Origin: G963663315 sp965204925
GTDB lineage: Bacteria > Pseudomonadota > Gammaproteobacteria > Arenicellales > Poriferihabitantaceae
Assembly: GCA_965204925.1 (NCBI GenBank)
Contig: OZ242021.1
Span: forward strand, 1,674,001-1,738,000
DNA: 64,000 bases
Direction of reading: 5' to 3'
The position numbers and the translations under genes were made by a program. Positions 1-8,817 of the stretch are shown piece by piece. Under the pieces are notes generated by a model. It saw only the letters and a list, made by a program, of their open reading frames with translations. It was not told the DNA's origin and searched no databases. Positions within the stretch are counted from its first letter, which is position 1; each line of letters begins with the position of its first letter.

Positions 1-310
1 TTTTCAGGACGAGACAGATTATGCCCAGTATCGTAACAAGCGAGGCGATCAACTGTATCCAGCCTCTGGTCACGCCGGAGCCGGCCAGTTTTTTGGTGTC
101 CTCAGCGCCGGTCAGCCAAAGGTGGGAGAGGAAAATGCGTATTCCCGGCCACTCGAACCAGTAGATCAGCGTGTTGTCGACGAGGAACAGGAATAACAGG
201 ACAACCATGGAGGCAGCCAGCGCCCGAATCCCGATGTTGCGGGAGGATACCGCAGGTGAAGAATGGGCGCTCTTCACCACTGACAGGAAGTGAGGCTGCA
301 CACGGACACA
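1..310 (-). CDS. TRAP transporter small permease (DctQ-like), partial
   Basis: The 3' part of this minus-strand gene lies outside the window. The visible part has a hydrophobic segment (VVLLFLFLVDNTLIYW), a loop with tryptophans and the start of a second hydrophobic segment (LIASLVTILGIICLVL). This is compatible with the four-helix small membrane subunit of a tripartite ATP-independent periplasmic transporter. It sits about 100 bp downstream of a DctP-type binding protein on the same strand, the usual dctP-dctQ-dctM order, so the assignment rests largely on context. No ATG opens the frame. GTG codons near 310 or 292 are the likely starts, and the exact one is unsure. Confidence 0.55.
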
Positions 311-413
311 CAGGTCACGGCCTGATCCGGACAACTTGGTTCAGGCGCGCCCCGCATTGTAATGAGGAAACGGAGCATGAACCCCGTTTCCTGTGGTTGG
401 AGCCGGGAGTTTC

Positions 414-1505
414 TTATACGCCGAGAACCCGGTTTCGTTGTCTCAGGTATTCCTGGTCGGCGATTTTTGCCCAGCCGCCGACATCGGCGCGTGCCCGCAC
501 AAAGCTCTCGTGCACCCGTCTTGCCAGATCGCTGTGCGCTACCGTTTCCGAGAACACTTCTTCTGCCGCCTCCCCGAACGAGTCATAAATGTCATCGCTG
601 AACCTTTCCAGCTGGACTCCCTGATCATTGATCAGGCGGGTTAGCGAAGAGCCGTTGTTGGCATTGAACTCGGCCATCATGACATCGTTTTCCATCGACG
701 CGGCCGACTCGATCATGACTTTGTCCGCATTGGACAAGCCTTCCCAGAAATCCTTGTTGATTCCGGCGGCCAGCATCGGGCCGGGTTCGTGCATTCCGGG
801 ATAGTAATAGTAGCGCGCGGCTTCATAGAATTTCATGGCCTCATCGTTCCACGGTCCAACCCACTCTGTGGCATCGATTGCGCCTGAAATCAGGTTCTCA
901 TAGATCTGGCCGCCCGGCAGTGAAACAGGAGAAGCCCCCAGTTTTGCCAGTACGTCTCCGCCCAGACCCGGGATGCGCATTTTCAAGCCCTTGAAGTCAT
1001 CGGCCGAGTTCATTTCCTTGCGGAACCATCCGCCCATTTGTACGCCGGTATTGCCGCACATGAGGTTTTTCAGTCCATACTCGCCCGCAAGTTCGTCCCA
1101 CAGTTCCTGCCCTCCCCCAAAGCGGATCCAGGCATTCATCTCCGTATAGGTCAGGCCGAAAGGTACGGCGGTAAAGTAACCCCAGGCGGGGTGTTTGCCT
1201 TTCCAGTAATAGTCGGCCCCATGGTAGATCTGCGCGTTGCCGGATGCCACTTCGTCGAACGAATCAAATGCTCCGACCCGCTCGCCCGCAGCGAAATATT
1301 CGACTGCGAAGCGGCCATTGCTCATGTCACTCAGCCTTTGCGCAAACCGTTGCGCTCCTGTACCGAGACCGGGAAAATCCCGCGGCCAGGTCGAGACCAC
1401 TGCGATTTCAATACGTTCCTGGGCGATAGCGGGCGCCGCCAGGGTCGAAACCCCTGCTGCTGTGGCCAGTCCGACTCCGCCCTTTATCAGTTCACGACGT
1501 TTCAT
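414..1505 (-). CDS. TRAP transporter periplasmic binding protein, DctP family (TakP-like)
   Basis: A 363-residue extracytoplasmic solute receptor. The N-terminus MKRRELIKGG followed by a hydrophobic stretch ending in APAIAQ is a twin-arginine signal peptide, so the protein is probably exported folded. The core has the DctP hallmarks: KMRIPGLGG near residue 180, whose arginine normally binds the ligand carboxylate, then GAIDATEWVGP and a tyrosine-rich RYYYYPGMHEPGP segment. The last two resemble TakP-type receptors for 2-oxo acids and related carboxylates, so an organic-acid ligand is inferred. It is followed on the same strand by a small permease running off the window. About 160 bp of non-coding sequence upstream probably holds the promoter. 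Confidence 0.9.
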   Translation of the reverse strand: MKRRELIKGGVGLATAAGVSTLAAPAIAQERIEIAVVSTWPRDFPGLGTGAQRFAQRLSDMSNGRFAVEYFAAGERVGAFDSFDEVASGNAQIYHGADYYWKGKHPAWGYFTAVPFGLTYTEMNAWIRFGGGQELWDELAGEYGLKNLMCGNTGVQMGGWFRKEMNSADDFKGLKMRIPGLGGDVLAKLGASPVSLPGGQIYENLISGAIDATEWVGPWNDEAMKFYEAARYYYYPGMHEPGPMLAAGINKDFWEGLSNADKVMIESAASMENDVMMAEFNANNGSSLTRLINDQGVQLERFSDDIYDSFGEAAEEVFSETVAHSDLARRVHESFVRARADVGGWAKIADQEYLRQRNRVLGV

Positions 1506-1663
1506 AAGAATATCCTCAGGTTATGGTTTATTTGACTTGTTCGACTCCGCTTGCAAGACGGCAACGCGTACTTGCTCAAATCGGTGATCGCTAGTATCGC
1601 CGATTTATTGAACGCGGTAAAGTGGATCAGGACAGTACACGATTATTCTGCGCGATAGCGCCG

Positions 1664-2758
1664 TTATCCTCTGGAAATGGTCATATAGGCGTGTACATAA
1701 TCCATGCCCTGGCCGGCAGGTTCTTTCATGATGCGGCGATGATAGGCGCTGTAGTAGTCCTCGATCAGTCGCTGGCGCTCTTCAACAGACCGGTTGGCGT
1801 CAAGACCCGCATGAAAGATGCTCTGATTCCAGCTTCTTATCGTTGCAACGAGACCATCGGCAAACTTTTTCACGTCCTTGTCGCGGTCGAATTGCCTGGC
1901 GAAAGGGCAGGGGACGACGCCCGTTTCAATGTTGTCCAGTCGCAGCCCCATCTTATGACAGGCGCTGCCGGCGTTAGTCAGCGGCGCGGCGAATTCCTCC
2001 ACTGTGCGATAGTACTGGGGAAGGGTCATATTGCGGTATTCCTGCTCCGATATGCGCGCCTCGTCCGCCAGTTCCCTCCAGATCGCGTTCAGTGTGTCGA
2101 ACATGTTGACACCGCCGGTATTGCCGAGATAGCGTCCCTGGCGGTCACGGCAAAAGTTGACGAGAACCATCTTGCCGCCGGGTCTCAGCTCTTTCGCGCG
2201 GTGTTGCAGGATGGTTTCCCAATCCTGCCGCGCCTGACAGGCAAATGCTTCCAGTTCCTTGCCACGCGCCCCGATCATATGTACATGGTCGCTGATGTTG
2301 CACGGTTTCGTCGACAACCAGTGCATGGCGGTCGCGGAAAAAACGAAATCAAGGGAGTGGTCGGGCACGGACTGTTGATAGAACGATGTGCCGCAAACGA
2401 GGGGAAAGGCGCGCTTGAACTGGCCGACCCAGGTTTCAAATTGTGTGCGCCCGTGAACGATATCGATCAATGCGTTATAGTCATTCGCAGGCTGGTCGGC
2501 ATATATTACCGTGACCTGTATGTCCGGCTTCATTTCTTGTATTTTTTCAATGGCCCGGCGAATCATGTCAAGCGAGGTTCCCGCGTCAGCGCATCCGGTA
2601 TCGGCGAGCGCGAAACGTCCGGAGGAAATATCCATGTCCCCGATTGCATCAAGAACACGCGGCGTGGCGATATCAATGACATCCTTTGCGCCTGTGGTGG
2701 CCAGTGAATACAGTCCGCCTTTCGACATGGTGATGTTGTCCGACTGGAAGTTTTTCAT
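1664..2758 (-). CDS. SABATH-type SAM-dependent carboxyl methyltransferase
   Basis: A 364-residue protein resembling the SABATH (Methyltransf_7) family, best known from plant salicylate, jasmonate and gibberellin methyltransferases. Matching landmarks in order are GGLYSLAT near residue 15 (plant GxGYYS), ADTGCADAGTSLDMI (SAM-binding motif I, plant DLGCSSGPNT), ADQPANDYNAL (plant DLPxNDFNxLF), SATAMHWLSTKP (plant HWLSxxP) and LRPGGKMVLVNF. The family methylates carboxyl groups of small acids; the substrate here is unknown. The ATG at 2758 is preferred because any longer frame would run into folE, which ends 5 bp upstream. The two genes are probably co-transcribed. Confidence in the fold is high, in substrate nil. 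Confidence 0.82.
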   Translation of the reverse strand: MKNFQSDNITMSKGGLYSLATTGAKDVIDIATPRVLDAIGDMDISSGRFALADTGCADAGTSLDMIRRAIEKIQEMKPDIQVTVIYADQPANDYNALIDIVHGRTQFETWVGQFKRAFPLVCGTSFYQQSVPDHSLDFVFSATAMHWLSTKPCNISDHVHMIGARGKELEAFACQARQDWETILQHRAKELRPGGKMVLVNFCRDRQGRYLGNTGGVNMFDTLNAIWRELADEARISEQEYRNMTLPQYYRTVEEFAAPLTNAGSACHKMGLRLDNIETGVVPCPFARQFDRDKDVKKFADGLVATIRSWNQSIFHAGLDANRSVEERQRLIEDYYSAYHRRIMKEPAGQGMDYVHAYMTISRG

Positions 2759-2763
2759 CGGTA

Positions 2764-3324
2764 TCAGGCCCCGATCAGGGTAAGAAACTCGGAGCGGGTG
2801 CGATGGCTGGAGCGAAACATACCCAGCATCATTGAGGTTTTCATCGTCGAGTTCTGTTTCTCGACCCCGCGCATCATCATGCAAAGATGCCGGGCTTCTA
2901 TGATCACGCCGACCCCTCTTGCGTCGGTTACCTGTTTTATGGCGTGTGCGATTTGCTCGGTCAGGTTTTCCTGGATTTGCAGCCTGCGCGCGTACATATC
3001 CGTGATTCGCGCCATCTTCGATAATCCAATCACCTTGCCGTCAGGCACATAGGCAATGTGGCATTTGCCGATAAAAGGCAGCAGGTGATGCTCACATAGA
3101 GAATACAACTCAATATCCTTGATGATCACCATCTGGTCGTTGTCGGACTCAAAAATTGCATTGTTCACGATTTCGTCGAGATTCTGTTGATAACCGTGGG
3201 TCAGGTATTGCAACGCCTTTGCCGCCCGCGCCGGAGTATCGTGAAGCCCCCGGCGCTGCGGGTCCTCTCCGATCAACGTGAGAAGAGAATGGTAGTGCGT
3301 GGATATTTTTTCACGATTGTTCAT
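2764..3324 (-). CDS. folE: GTP cyclohydrolase I
   Basis: Full-length 186-residue type I enzyme converting GTP to 7,8-dihydroneopterin triphosphate, the first step of folate and pterin synthesis, in the cytoplasm. The zinc ligands are visible in SLCEHHLLPF (Cys and His, near residue 75) and HLCMMMRG (second Cys, near 147). Other family signatures are HDTPARAAKA near the N-terminus and IGLSKMARI. It is the first gene of a probable operon with the SABATH-type methyltransferase 5 bp downstream. It is divergent from the DUF2797 gene across a 149-bp spacer that should hold both promoters. Confidence 0.97.
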   Translation of the reverse strand: MNNREKISTHYHSLLTLIGEDPQRRGLHDTPARAAKALQYLTHGYQQNLDEIVNNAIFESDNDQMVIIKDIELYSLCEHHLLPFIGKCHIAYVPDGKVIGLSKMARITDMYARRLQIQENLTEQIAHAIKQVTDARGVGVIIEARHLCMMMRGVEKQNSTMKTSMMLGMFRSSHRTRSEFLTLIGA

Positions 3325-3473
3325 GTTTTGCCCGATCAGTATTGCAACGTTTGCAGCCTGTATTGTATATCACATCGGATCATCCGACAGGGAGTAACGC
3401 CGATCTGTTCGGCAATTCCCGCCAGCGTGTCGGCTTGGCATATACTGCGGACAATATTGGCAGGGATTAAGAC

Positions 3474-4304
3474 ATGGTTGATGAAGTGACCGGGAGTCTG
3501 CGCAAGATGAGGGTTGAGGCAACCTGTCCCGTGAATTACCGGATGCCGGTGGGGGATGTCCTGCTGGCAATGAATGAACGGCTTGGGCATACCCTGGCGT
3601 TGCGCCATACCGGAAATATTCACTGTATTGAATGCGGTAGAAAAACCGGCAAGAGTTTTTCGCAAGGGTACTGCTACCCATGCTTCCGGTCTCTGGCTGA
3701 ATGCGACCTGTGTATCATGAGGCCGGAAACCTGTCATTTTGCTCGTGGAACCTGCCGCGATGAAGAGTGGGCAGAAGATCATTGCATGCAGGACCACTAT
3801 GTCTATCTCGCAAACTCTTCAGGACTGAAGGTCGGTATTACCCGCGGGACTCAGATACCCGTGCGCTGGATCGATCAGGGAGCATCCCAGGCGATTACCA
3901 TGTTCAGGGTCGCGAGCCGCTTCCATTCCGGACTGCTCGAGGTGACGCTGAAGAAGCGGGTCAGCGACCGTACCGACTGGCGCAGGCTTCTTGTGGGGCC
4001 GCCGCAAGAGCGGGATATGGCGCTGGCGCGCGACCGGCTGTTTGATGCGACCCGCTTCGATCTCAGGATCCTGAAGCAATTGCACAGCGGACTTGAATGG
4101 GAGCGGCTGAATGACGCTCCCGTTCAACTGGCCTATCCGGTAGTACAGTATCCCGCGCGGCCGGTCAGCCTGAACCTTGATAAAACTCCGTGCATTTCCG
4201 GAACATTGACAGGAATAAAGGGTCAGTACCTGATGCTCGACTGCGGCGTGATCAACATCCGCAAGTTTGCGGGCTACGAGGTTACAGTCAGTTTCACGCA
4301 TTGA
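3474..4304 (+). CDS. DUF2797 family protein
   Basis: A 276-residue protein of a widespread uncharacterised family. The N-terminal third carries cysteine pairs typical of zinc binding: HCIECGRKTGKSFSQGYCYPC near residue 50, then CDLCIMRPETCHF and an ARGTCRDEEW segment near 90. It continues with DHYVYLANSSGLKVGITR, which resembles the opening strand and YxxxxxxKVGITR pattern of GIY-YIG-like folds. No catalytic role has been established for the family that I know of. The start at 3474 follows a GGGATT element and is divergent from folE. The 3' end overlaps the upstream open frame of the sugar-nucleotide dehydratase gene. Confidence 0.8.
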   Translation: MVDEVTGSLRKMRVEATCPVNYRMPVGDVLLAMNERLGHTLALRHTGNIHCIECGRKTGKSFSQGYCYPCFRSLAECDLCIMRPETCHFARGTCRDEEWAEDHCMQDHYVYLANSSGLKVGITRGTQIPVRWIDQGASQAITMFRVASRFHSGLLEVTLKKRVSDRTDWRRLLVGPPQERDMALARDRLFDATRFDLRILKQLHSGLEWERLNDAPVQLAYPVVQYPARPVSLNLDKTPCISGTLTGIKGQYLMLDCGVINIRKFAGYEVTVSFTH

Positions 4305-4428
4305 CCGGACATGGATTGACCGTACCCGGATAACCCTGGCGTTATATGAACTTGTCGACCTGTTTATCAGAAAAAACCGGATTTTCCGTTTCCCTGACAC
4401 GGGATGTCGTGTGGTGAAGATCGGGGAC

Positions 4429-5565
4429 ATGCGGGAAATCAGGGTCGACGATCTCCTCGGCAGAGAATCCGTCTCCCCCGATGAAACATTGATGCGCAGG
4501 AATATTGATAACCGTGTCGTCATGGTAACCGGCGCTGGCGGCTCTATCGGCGCCGAATTGTGCCGCCAGATCTCCCGCCTCAATCCCGCGCAGATCGTGC
4601 TGTTCGAGCAAAGCGAATTCAATTTGTACAAAATCGACCGTGAGCTGAAGAAGCGTCAGATCGAATTTGTTCCGGTGCTGGGTTCAGTTTCGGATATCGA
4701 GCATATTGCCGAGCGTTGCCGGGCGTTGCAGGTGGATACGATTTTCCATGCCGCGGCTTACAAGCATGTCCCCCTGGTGGAAATGAATCCTGCCATTGGC
4801 GTCAAAAACAATGTATTTGGAACGTACGCCACAGCCATGGCGGCGATTCGCGCCAATGCGAAAAATTTTGTGCTGATTTCTACCGACAAGGCGGTCCGCC
4901 CCACCAATGTGATGGGCGCCACCAAACGTTTTTCCGAACTGGCGCTCCAGGCCATGGATGCCCATGTGATCGCCGGACAGACCCGATTCATTATCGTACG
5001 GTTCGGTAATGTCATCGACTCGTCGGGGTCCGTGATTCCGTTGTTCCGCGATCAGATCAACATGGGTGGGCCGGTGACGGTGACCCATGAGGAAGTCACA
5101 CGTTACTTTATGACGATCCCCGAAGCCGCCCAACTGGTCATTCAGGCCGGGGCCATGGGCAATGGCGGGGAAGTATTCGTTCTTGACATGGGAGAATCGG
5201 TCAGAATCTATGATCTTGCGGTCAAAATGATCGAACTGAGCGGGTTTGGTCTCAAGGATGCCCGACATCCTGACGGAGATATCGAAATACAATTTTCCGG
5301 CCTGAGGGCGGGCGAGAAGCTGCATGAAGAGCTGTTGATCGGTGACAATGTGGTTTCAACGCAACACGACCGCATCATGAGCGCCAATGAAAAATTCCTG
5401 CCTTGGCAAGAGATACGGGAAAGGCTTGATCAGCTGGAGGTCGAGGTGCGCAAAGGCAACACCGCACAAATCAGGCGAATACTGGCAAGCGTTGTCGAAG
5501 GATATTCCGCCGCCTGTAATGAATTGCGCCCGCCCGCGACATCCTGCGTCTCCCGGTCATCGTAG
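4429..5565 (+). CDS. UDP-sugar 4,6-dehydratase/epimerase (WbpM/CapD/FlaA1 type) lacking membrane domain
   Basis: About 378 residues forming the soluble short-chain dehydrogenase half of the WbpM/CapD family, enzymes that modify UDP-GlcNAc-like sugars for surface polysaccharides. Visible are the NAD(P)-binding VTGAGGSIGAELCRQ, FHAAAYKHVPLVEMNP, STDKAVRPTNVMGATKR (the Met-x3-Lys pair replaces the usual Tyr-x3-Lys) and FSGLRAGEKLHEELL. Full WbpM proteins carry some 250 further N-terminal residues with membrane helices; here they are missing. The frame is open back to about 4267 and keeps the linker just before the domain (KIGDMREIRVDDLLGRE), which suggests 5' truncation rather than a FlaA1-type short enzyme. 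The ATG at 4429 is the simplest start; GTG at 4411 or 4414 is possible. Confidence 0.85.
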   Translation: MREIRVDDLLGRESVSPDETLMRRNIDNRVVMVTGAGGSIGAELCRQISRLNPAQIVLFEQSEFNLYKIDRELKKRQIEFVPVLGSVSDIEHIAERCRALQVDTIFHAAAYKHVPLVEMNPAIGVKNNVFGTYATAMAAIRANAKNFVLISTDKAVRPTNVMGATKRFSELALQAMDAHVIAGQTRFIIVRFGNVIDSSGSVIPLFRDQINMGGPVTVTHEEVTRYFMTIPEAAQLVIQAGAMGNGGEVFVLDMGESVRIYDLAVKMIELSGFGLKDARHPDGDIEIQFSGLRAGEKLHEELLIGDNVVSTQHDRIMSANEKFLPWQEIRERLDQLEVEVRKGNTAQIRRILASVVEGYSAACNELRPPATSCVSRSS

Positions 5566-5737
5566 GGGCAGCCTCCTGTGCCTGCCCGCAGACCAATAGC
5601 AATCGTATATGGACGCTATGTACTGCGCCCCGTTCGGCAATTCGAACGCGCCAGGGGCATAACTCCGGACCACGCTGACTCTTGATTCTTTCTCGCATCC
5701 TGCCTATTATCAGGCTCCGATAATACAGAGTAAAATT

Positions 5738-5953
5738 ATGTCGCGAAAGACCTACAAGTATCACTTCAAACAGGGTCACAGAATCGTTCACACGGGCATC
5801 ACAAACGACCTTGAGCGCCGCGAATCCGAGCACAAACGGACTTTTGGCAAGGACGGGCATATCTTGCAGGTCGGTAGTCCGACGACCATGGATGCCGCTC
5901 TGGCATGGGAGCGGGAACAGGCCGAGAAAGGTCGTCCTACCCGGCGTCGGTGA
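5738..5953 (+). CDS. GIY-YIG-like small protein
   Basis: A 71-residue basic protein beginning MSRKTYKYHFKQG, then RIVHTGITNDLERRESEHKR. That segment fits a reduced GIY-YIG layout: a short strand, hxGIT followed by DLxRRExEH helix residues. The C-terminus is arginine-rich (GRPTRRR). Similar stand-alone miniproteins occur in many bacteria and have no proven nuclease activity; the catalytic glutamate region of full GIY-YIG nucleases is not evident. It lies between the dehydratase gene and a decayed DNA methyltransferase, at the edge of an accessory patch. Confidence 0.6.
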   Translation: MSRKTYKYHFKQGHRIVHTGITNDLERRESEHKRTFGKDGHILQVGSPTTMDAALAWEREQAEKGRPTRRR

Positions 5954-5984
5954 ACAGGAGAGGTGTGAGGGTGTACCGGTTGCG

Positions 5985-6182
5985 TTGTATCTTCAGGTTC
6001 TGTCACTACTGATTGGTCTGGTTGCCGTCGTTATTCCGGTTGTGATAGCGCTGGTCGGATTTTATGTTTCGAGACGATTTTCCAATCGAATAGATAGTCT
6101 CGGCATAGATCTGAACGATGCTCTTGATCGGATTCATGTTCTGGAAAATACCGATCGAAATATTACGGGTGACCGCAACTAG
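5985..6182 (+). CDS. possible small single-pass membrane protein
   Basis: An open stretch of about 65 codons. It starts with a strongly hydrophobic segment (VLSLLIGLVAVVIPVVIALVGFYV, described here by its ends VLSLL...GFYV), then arginines and a polar heptad-like helix (RRFSNRIDSLG, DALDRIHVLEN). That is a classic membrane anchor plus short coiled coil. No ATG or strong ribosome site is visible; TTG at 5985 is the best guess. It sits directly between the GIY-YIG-like gene and the methyltransferase remnant. It may be a real small gene or the tail of a lost one. Confidence 0.35.
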   Translation: MYLQVLSLLIGLVAVVIPVVIALVGFYVSRRFSNRIDSLGIDLNDALDRIHVLENTDRNITGDRN

Positions 6183-6193
6183 CGTGGGTAAAT

Positions 6194-7067
6194 GAGCGCT
6201 TACCCAGTCTTCCCCGAATCAAGGCCAAGCGATCGAACCCGGTGCTATTTAGCGGTTGTGCGCCGTGCCAGCCCCTCACCAGACAGAATACGACCCGACC
6301 GAGGCCCGATCGGGATGAGCGCATCCCGCTTTGCAAGCATGGTGGAAAGTTGCCGGCCGGATCTCGTGTTTGTAGAGAATGTTCCGGGGTTACAAAAGCT
6401 GTCTGCAGACAGTCAGCCCTTCGGCGATTTTCTGCGGCGACTGGACCGGGCGGGGTATGAGATGGACTATCGGCCGAGCATGCTGGCCAAATACGGGATA
6501 CCCCAAAGCCGCCGCCGGCTCGTCCTGGTGGGCAGTCGCCACGGTACGATCCGCCTGCCAGAAGCAACGCACGGACCGGGAACATCGAACGAACGATACG
6601 CAACGGTCAGGTGGATCGCTCATCTTCCACCGATTCGGGCGGGTGAGGAGCATGAGGAGGTTCCCAATCATAAGGCGGCGAATCTGTCGCTCCGTAACCT
6701 GGAGCGTATTGAAGCAACGCCTGAAGGCGGTGGCAATCGGGATTGGCCGCCACATCTGATGCTCAATTGCCACAAGGGGGTATCGGGTTATAGTGATGTT
6801 TATGGTCGGATGTCATGGGACGCGCCTGCATCGGGACTTACCACGCGGTGCACGAGCTACTCGAACGGACGCTTCGGCCATCCTGAACAAAACAGAACTA
6901 TCAGTATTCGGGAGTATGCCGACCGCGTCGAGATCGACTACTGCGGAACGCACTTTATGATCAAGCCGGCTCACCGCTGCTGGCGGACGATATGGACGGA
7001 GACCGCGACCTTGAGTCGTGTAGCGATTGATGAATCGGAGTGGATCAGAAGAATCGCAAAAAAGTGA
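6194..7067 (+). pseudogene. remnant of DNA (cytosine-5) methyltransferase
   Basis: The catalytic motif IV is present in one frame (LFSGCAPCQPLTRQ, about 6245-6287). Motif VI (DLVFVENVPGLQ) and the following region (KYGIPQSRRRLVLVGSR, motif VIII) are in another frame, so a frameshift lies near 6327. Motif I (FxGxGG) upstream is absent. The expected C-terminal motif IX/X (GNAVPPxLA) cannot be read cleanly around 6990, implying more damage. C5 methyltransferases methylate cytosine, often as half of a restriction-modification pair. Here the gene is dead or badly truncated and no matching nuclease is next to it. Confidence 0.8.
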
Positions 7068-7137
7068 CCATATTCGAATTTTACCTTTCCGCAGACCCGG
7101 TTCAGGTCCGGAAGTGTAGCGCACTATTTCATGTACC

Positions 7138-7827
7138 TTACACCCTCCGGTAAACACAGAACCAGCCTTCAAGCTGGTCGCCCTCGTAGTAGCGGTCCGT
7201 TTCCAGGCTCAGGCAGCGCAGCAGGGATTGCTTTTCCAGTCGTTTGAACTGGTCGGCAAATCCCATGCTTTCCCACAGGTCCTTGTGAACCGTGCAGGCA
7301 AGGATGCCGGCGGGTTTCAGTATCCTGCAAACTTCATTGAGCGGCTCGGGTCCGACGTGGCCATGGGTGAACGTCCCCGCCGAGATGACGCCGTCAAAGC
7401 TGGCGCTTGCATATTCCAGCGGCAGGTTGATGTCGCCGACTTTCAGTTCCTTGTACAATCCCTTGCGATTCGCCACCCCTGCCATTTCCGGGGATAAATC
7501 AATGCCGTGCAGGTCGGTGAATCCCTGTTCCGCCAACGTACATACGGCAAGACCGGCGCCGCACCCGAGATCCAGTATTTTCGCGTTCCTGTCATGCAGG
7601 CGCTCCATCAGTTTCTCCGCGATCAATGCGGGTGAGATATAGTTCAGTCCTGCGACCATTTGCTGATCGTATTCCCGCGCCCGCTGTGCGTAGAAAAGTT
7701 TCGCGCTTTCGCTGTCTTTCAGGTTATAGGCCTCGGTAACGAAATCCCCGGGACCCTGTGGGGTCTCTCCGGCTGTTTTCGTAACCGGCGGGATTTTTGC
7801 GGGGGCGGGAGGGTCTTTTCCTGTCAT
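7138..7827 (-). CDS. class I SAM-dependent methyltransferase
   Basis: A 229-residue cytoplasmic methyltransferase. Motif I is ILDLGCGAGLAVCTL near residue 90, followed by HGIDLSPEMAGVA (acidic residue binding the SAM ribose), VGDINLPL, and FDGVISAGTFTHGHVGPEPL leading to ILKPAGILACTVH. The overall pattern is close to the Williams-Beuren syndrome protein 27 type of small-molecule methyltransferases. Substrate is unknown. The gene follows an EamA-family transporter on the same strand with an 11-bp gap, and the two may be one unit. Confidence 0.85.
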   Translation of the reverse strand: MTGKDPPAPAKIPPVTKTAGETPQGPGDFVTEAYNLKDSESAKLFYAQRAREYDQQMVAGLNYISPALIAEKLMERLHDRNAKILDLGCGAGLAVCTLAEQGFTDLHGIDLSPEMAGVANRKGLYKELKVGDINLPLEYASASFDGVISAGTFTHGHVGPEPLNEVCRILKPAGILACTVHKDLWESMGFADQFKRLEKQSLLRCLSLETDRYYEGDQLEGWFCVYRRV

Positions 7828-7838
7828 CGGATGTCTGT

Positions 7839-8741
7839 TCAGGACAGTCTGGTCAGTGCATTGTTGCCGGATTTCAGTACCATCGCGACACCGGTTACGC
7901 AGGCAATAATTCCGGCAATCGCAACCGGCCCGAATGTTTCATCAAAAAATATCCAGGCCTGAACCACTACGAAAGGCGGCACCAGATAAAACAGACCCGC
8001 GACCTTGCCCGCTTCGCCGGTGCGAATCAGCCACAGCAGGAGCATGGAGGCGCCTGCCGACAAGACCAGCACCAGCCAGGCCAGAGCCAGCATGAATGCC
8101 GGTGTCCAGTCGACTTCGCGGGATTCGAGAGAAAATGCCAGAATGCCCATGACCACGGTATTGATCAGGAACTGGAAGCAGACGCTCGGTAGCAGATCGT
8201 AAGCCCCGCAGAATCTTTTCTGGTAAACCGTGCCGAAGGAGATTGCAATCAGGCTGGCCGTCGAGAAAATCAGTCCGCGGTAATTGATCGCTCCGGTGTC
8301 CACGCCCTGCTGGCCGATGACAATGATGACCCCGAAAAAGCCCACGATCAATCCGGCAATTTTCAGGCGGGTAATGGACTCACCCAGCCAGCGGGCTGCG
8401 ATAAACACGGTTACCAGGGGTTGCAGGCCAATGACAATGGCGGTCATTGAGGAAGGCAGCCCGGTCTTGATGGCGCTAAAAACACCTCCGAGGTAAACAC
8501 AGTGGATCAGAAGGGCGACGATTGCCATGTGACCGTAGTCAGCCATCCGTCCGGGCCAGGTCACATCGAAAAACGGGACCAGTGAGAACAATATCAGGGT
8601 CGCCAGCAGCATTCTGATAGCGAGAAAAGTGAACGGTTCAACGCTCGGCAGTCCGAATTTTGCGCTGATAAAGCCGGTACTCCACAGGAATACGAATAAC
8701 AGCGGAAGTCCTGTCCTTATTGCATGAATTCGAAATGACAT
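7839..8741 (-). CDS. EamA/DMT-family transporter
   Basis: A 300-residue integral membrane protein of the drug/metabolite transporter superfamily with about ten hydrophobic helices. It has two EamA repeats: an N-terminal one opening LLFVFLWSTGFISAKFGL, and a second after about residue 150 (GAINYRGLIFSTASLIAISFG). Family members export amino acids or other metabolites; the substrate is not predictable. The start at 8741 (MSFRIHAIRTGL) is chosen because upstream codons of the longer frame overlap the MFS gene and look non-coding. Three copies of an 8-bp unit lie in the leader. Confidence 0.85.
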   Translation of the reverse strand: MSFRIHAIRTGLPLLFVFLWSTGFISAKFGLPSVEPFTFLAIRMLLATLILFSLVPFFDVTWPGRMADYGHMAIVALLIHCVYLGGVFSAIKTGLPSSMTAIVIGLQPLVTVFIAARWLGESITRLKIAGLIVGFFGVIIVIGQQGVDTGAINYRGLIFSTASLIAISFGTVYQKRFCGAYDLLPSVCFQFLINTVVMGILAFSLESREVDWTPAFMLALAWLVLVLSAGASMLLLWLIRTGEAGKVAGLFYLVPPFVVVQAWIFFDETFGPVAIAGIIACVTGVAMVLKSGNNALTRLS

Positions 8742-8772
8742 GTTGCGGGGCGGGTTGTGGTCGAGCGCATTG

Positions 8773-8796
8773 TTTCTGTGTTTCTGTGTTTCTGTG
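8773..8796. repeat. 8-bp unit tandem repeat x3 (tttctgtg)
   Basis: Three perfect head-to-tail copies of an 8-bp unit lie between the end of the MFS gene (8818) and the start of the EamA gene (8741). The unit number could change by slippage and alter the leader of the EamA gene. Nothing else in the spacer was recognised. Confidence 0.8.
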
Positions 8797-8817
8797 GCTG
8801 GAAGTCCGGTTATCTGC

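Noticed and set aside
1622..2707. Long plus-strand open frame opposite the SABATH-type gene
   Set aside because: It is the reverse-strand shadow of a well-supported methyltransferase and its product has no recognisable motif.
3336..3797. Minus-strand frame upstream of folE
   Set aside because: It overlaps the promoter region and the cysteine-rich start of the DUF2797 gene and lacks any motif.
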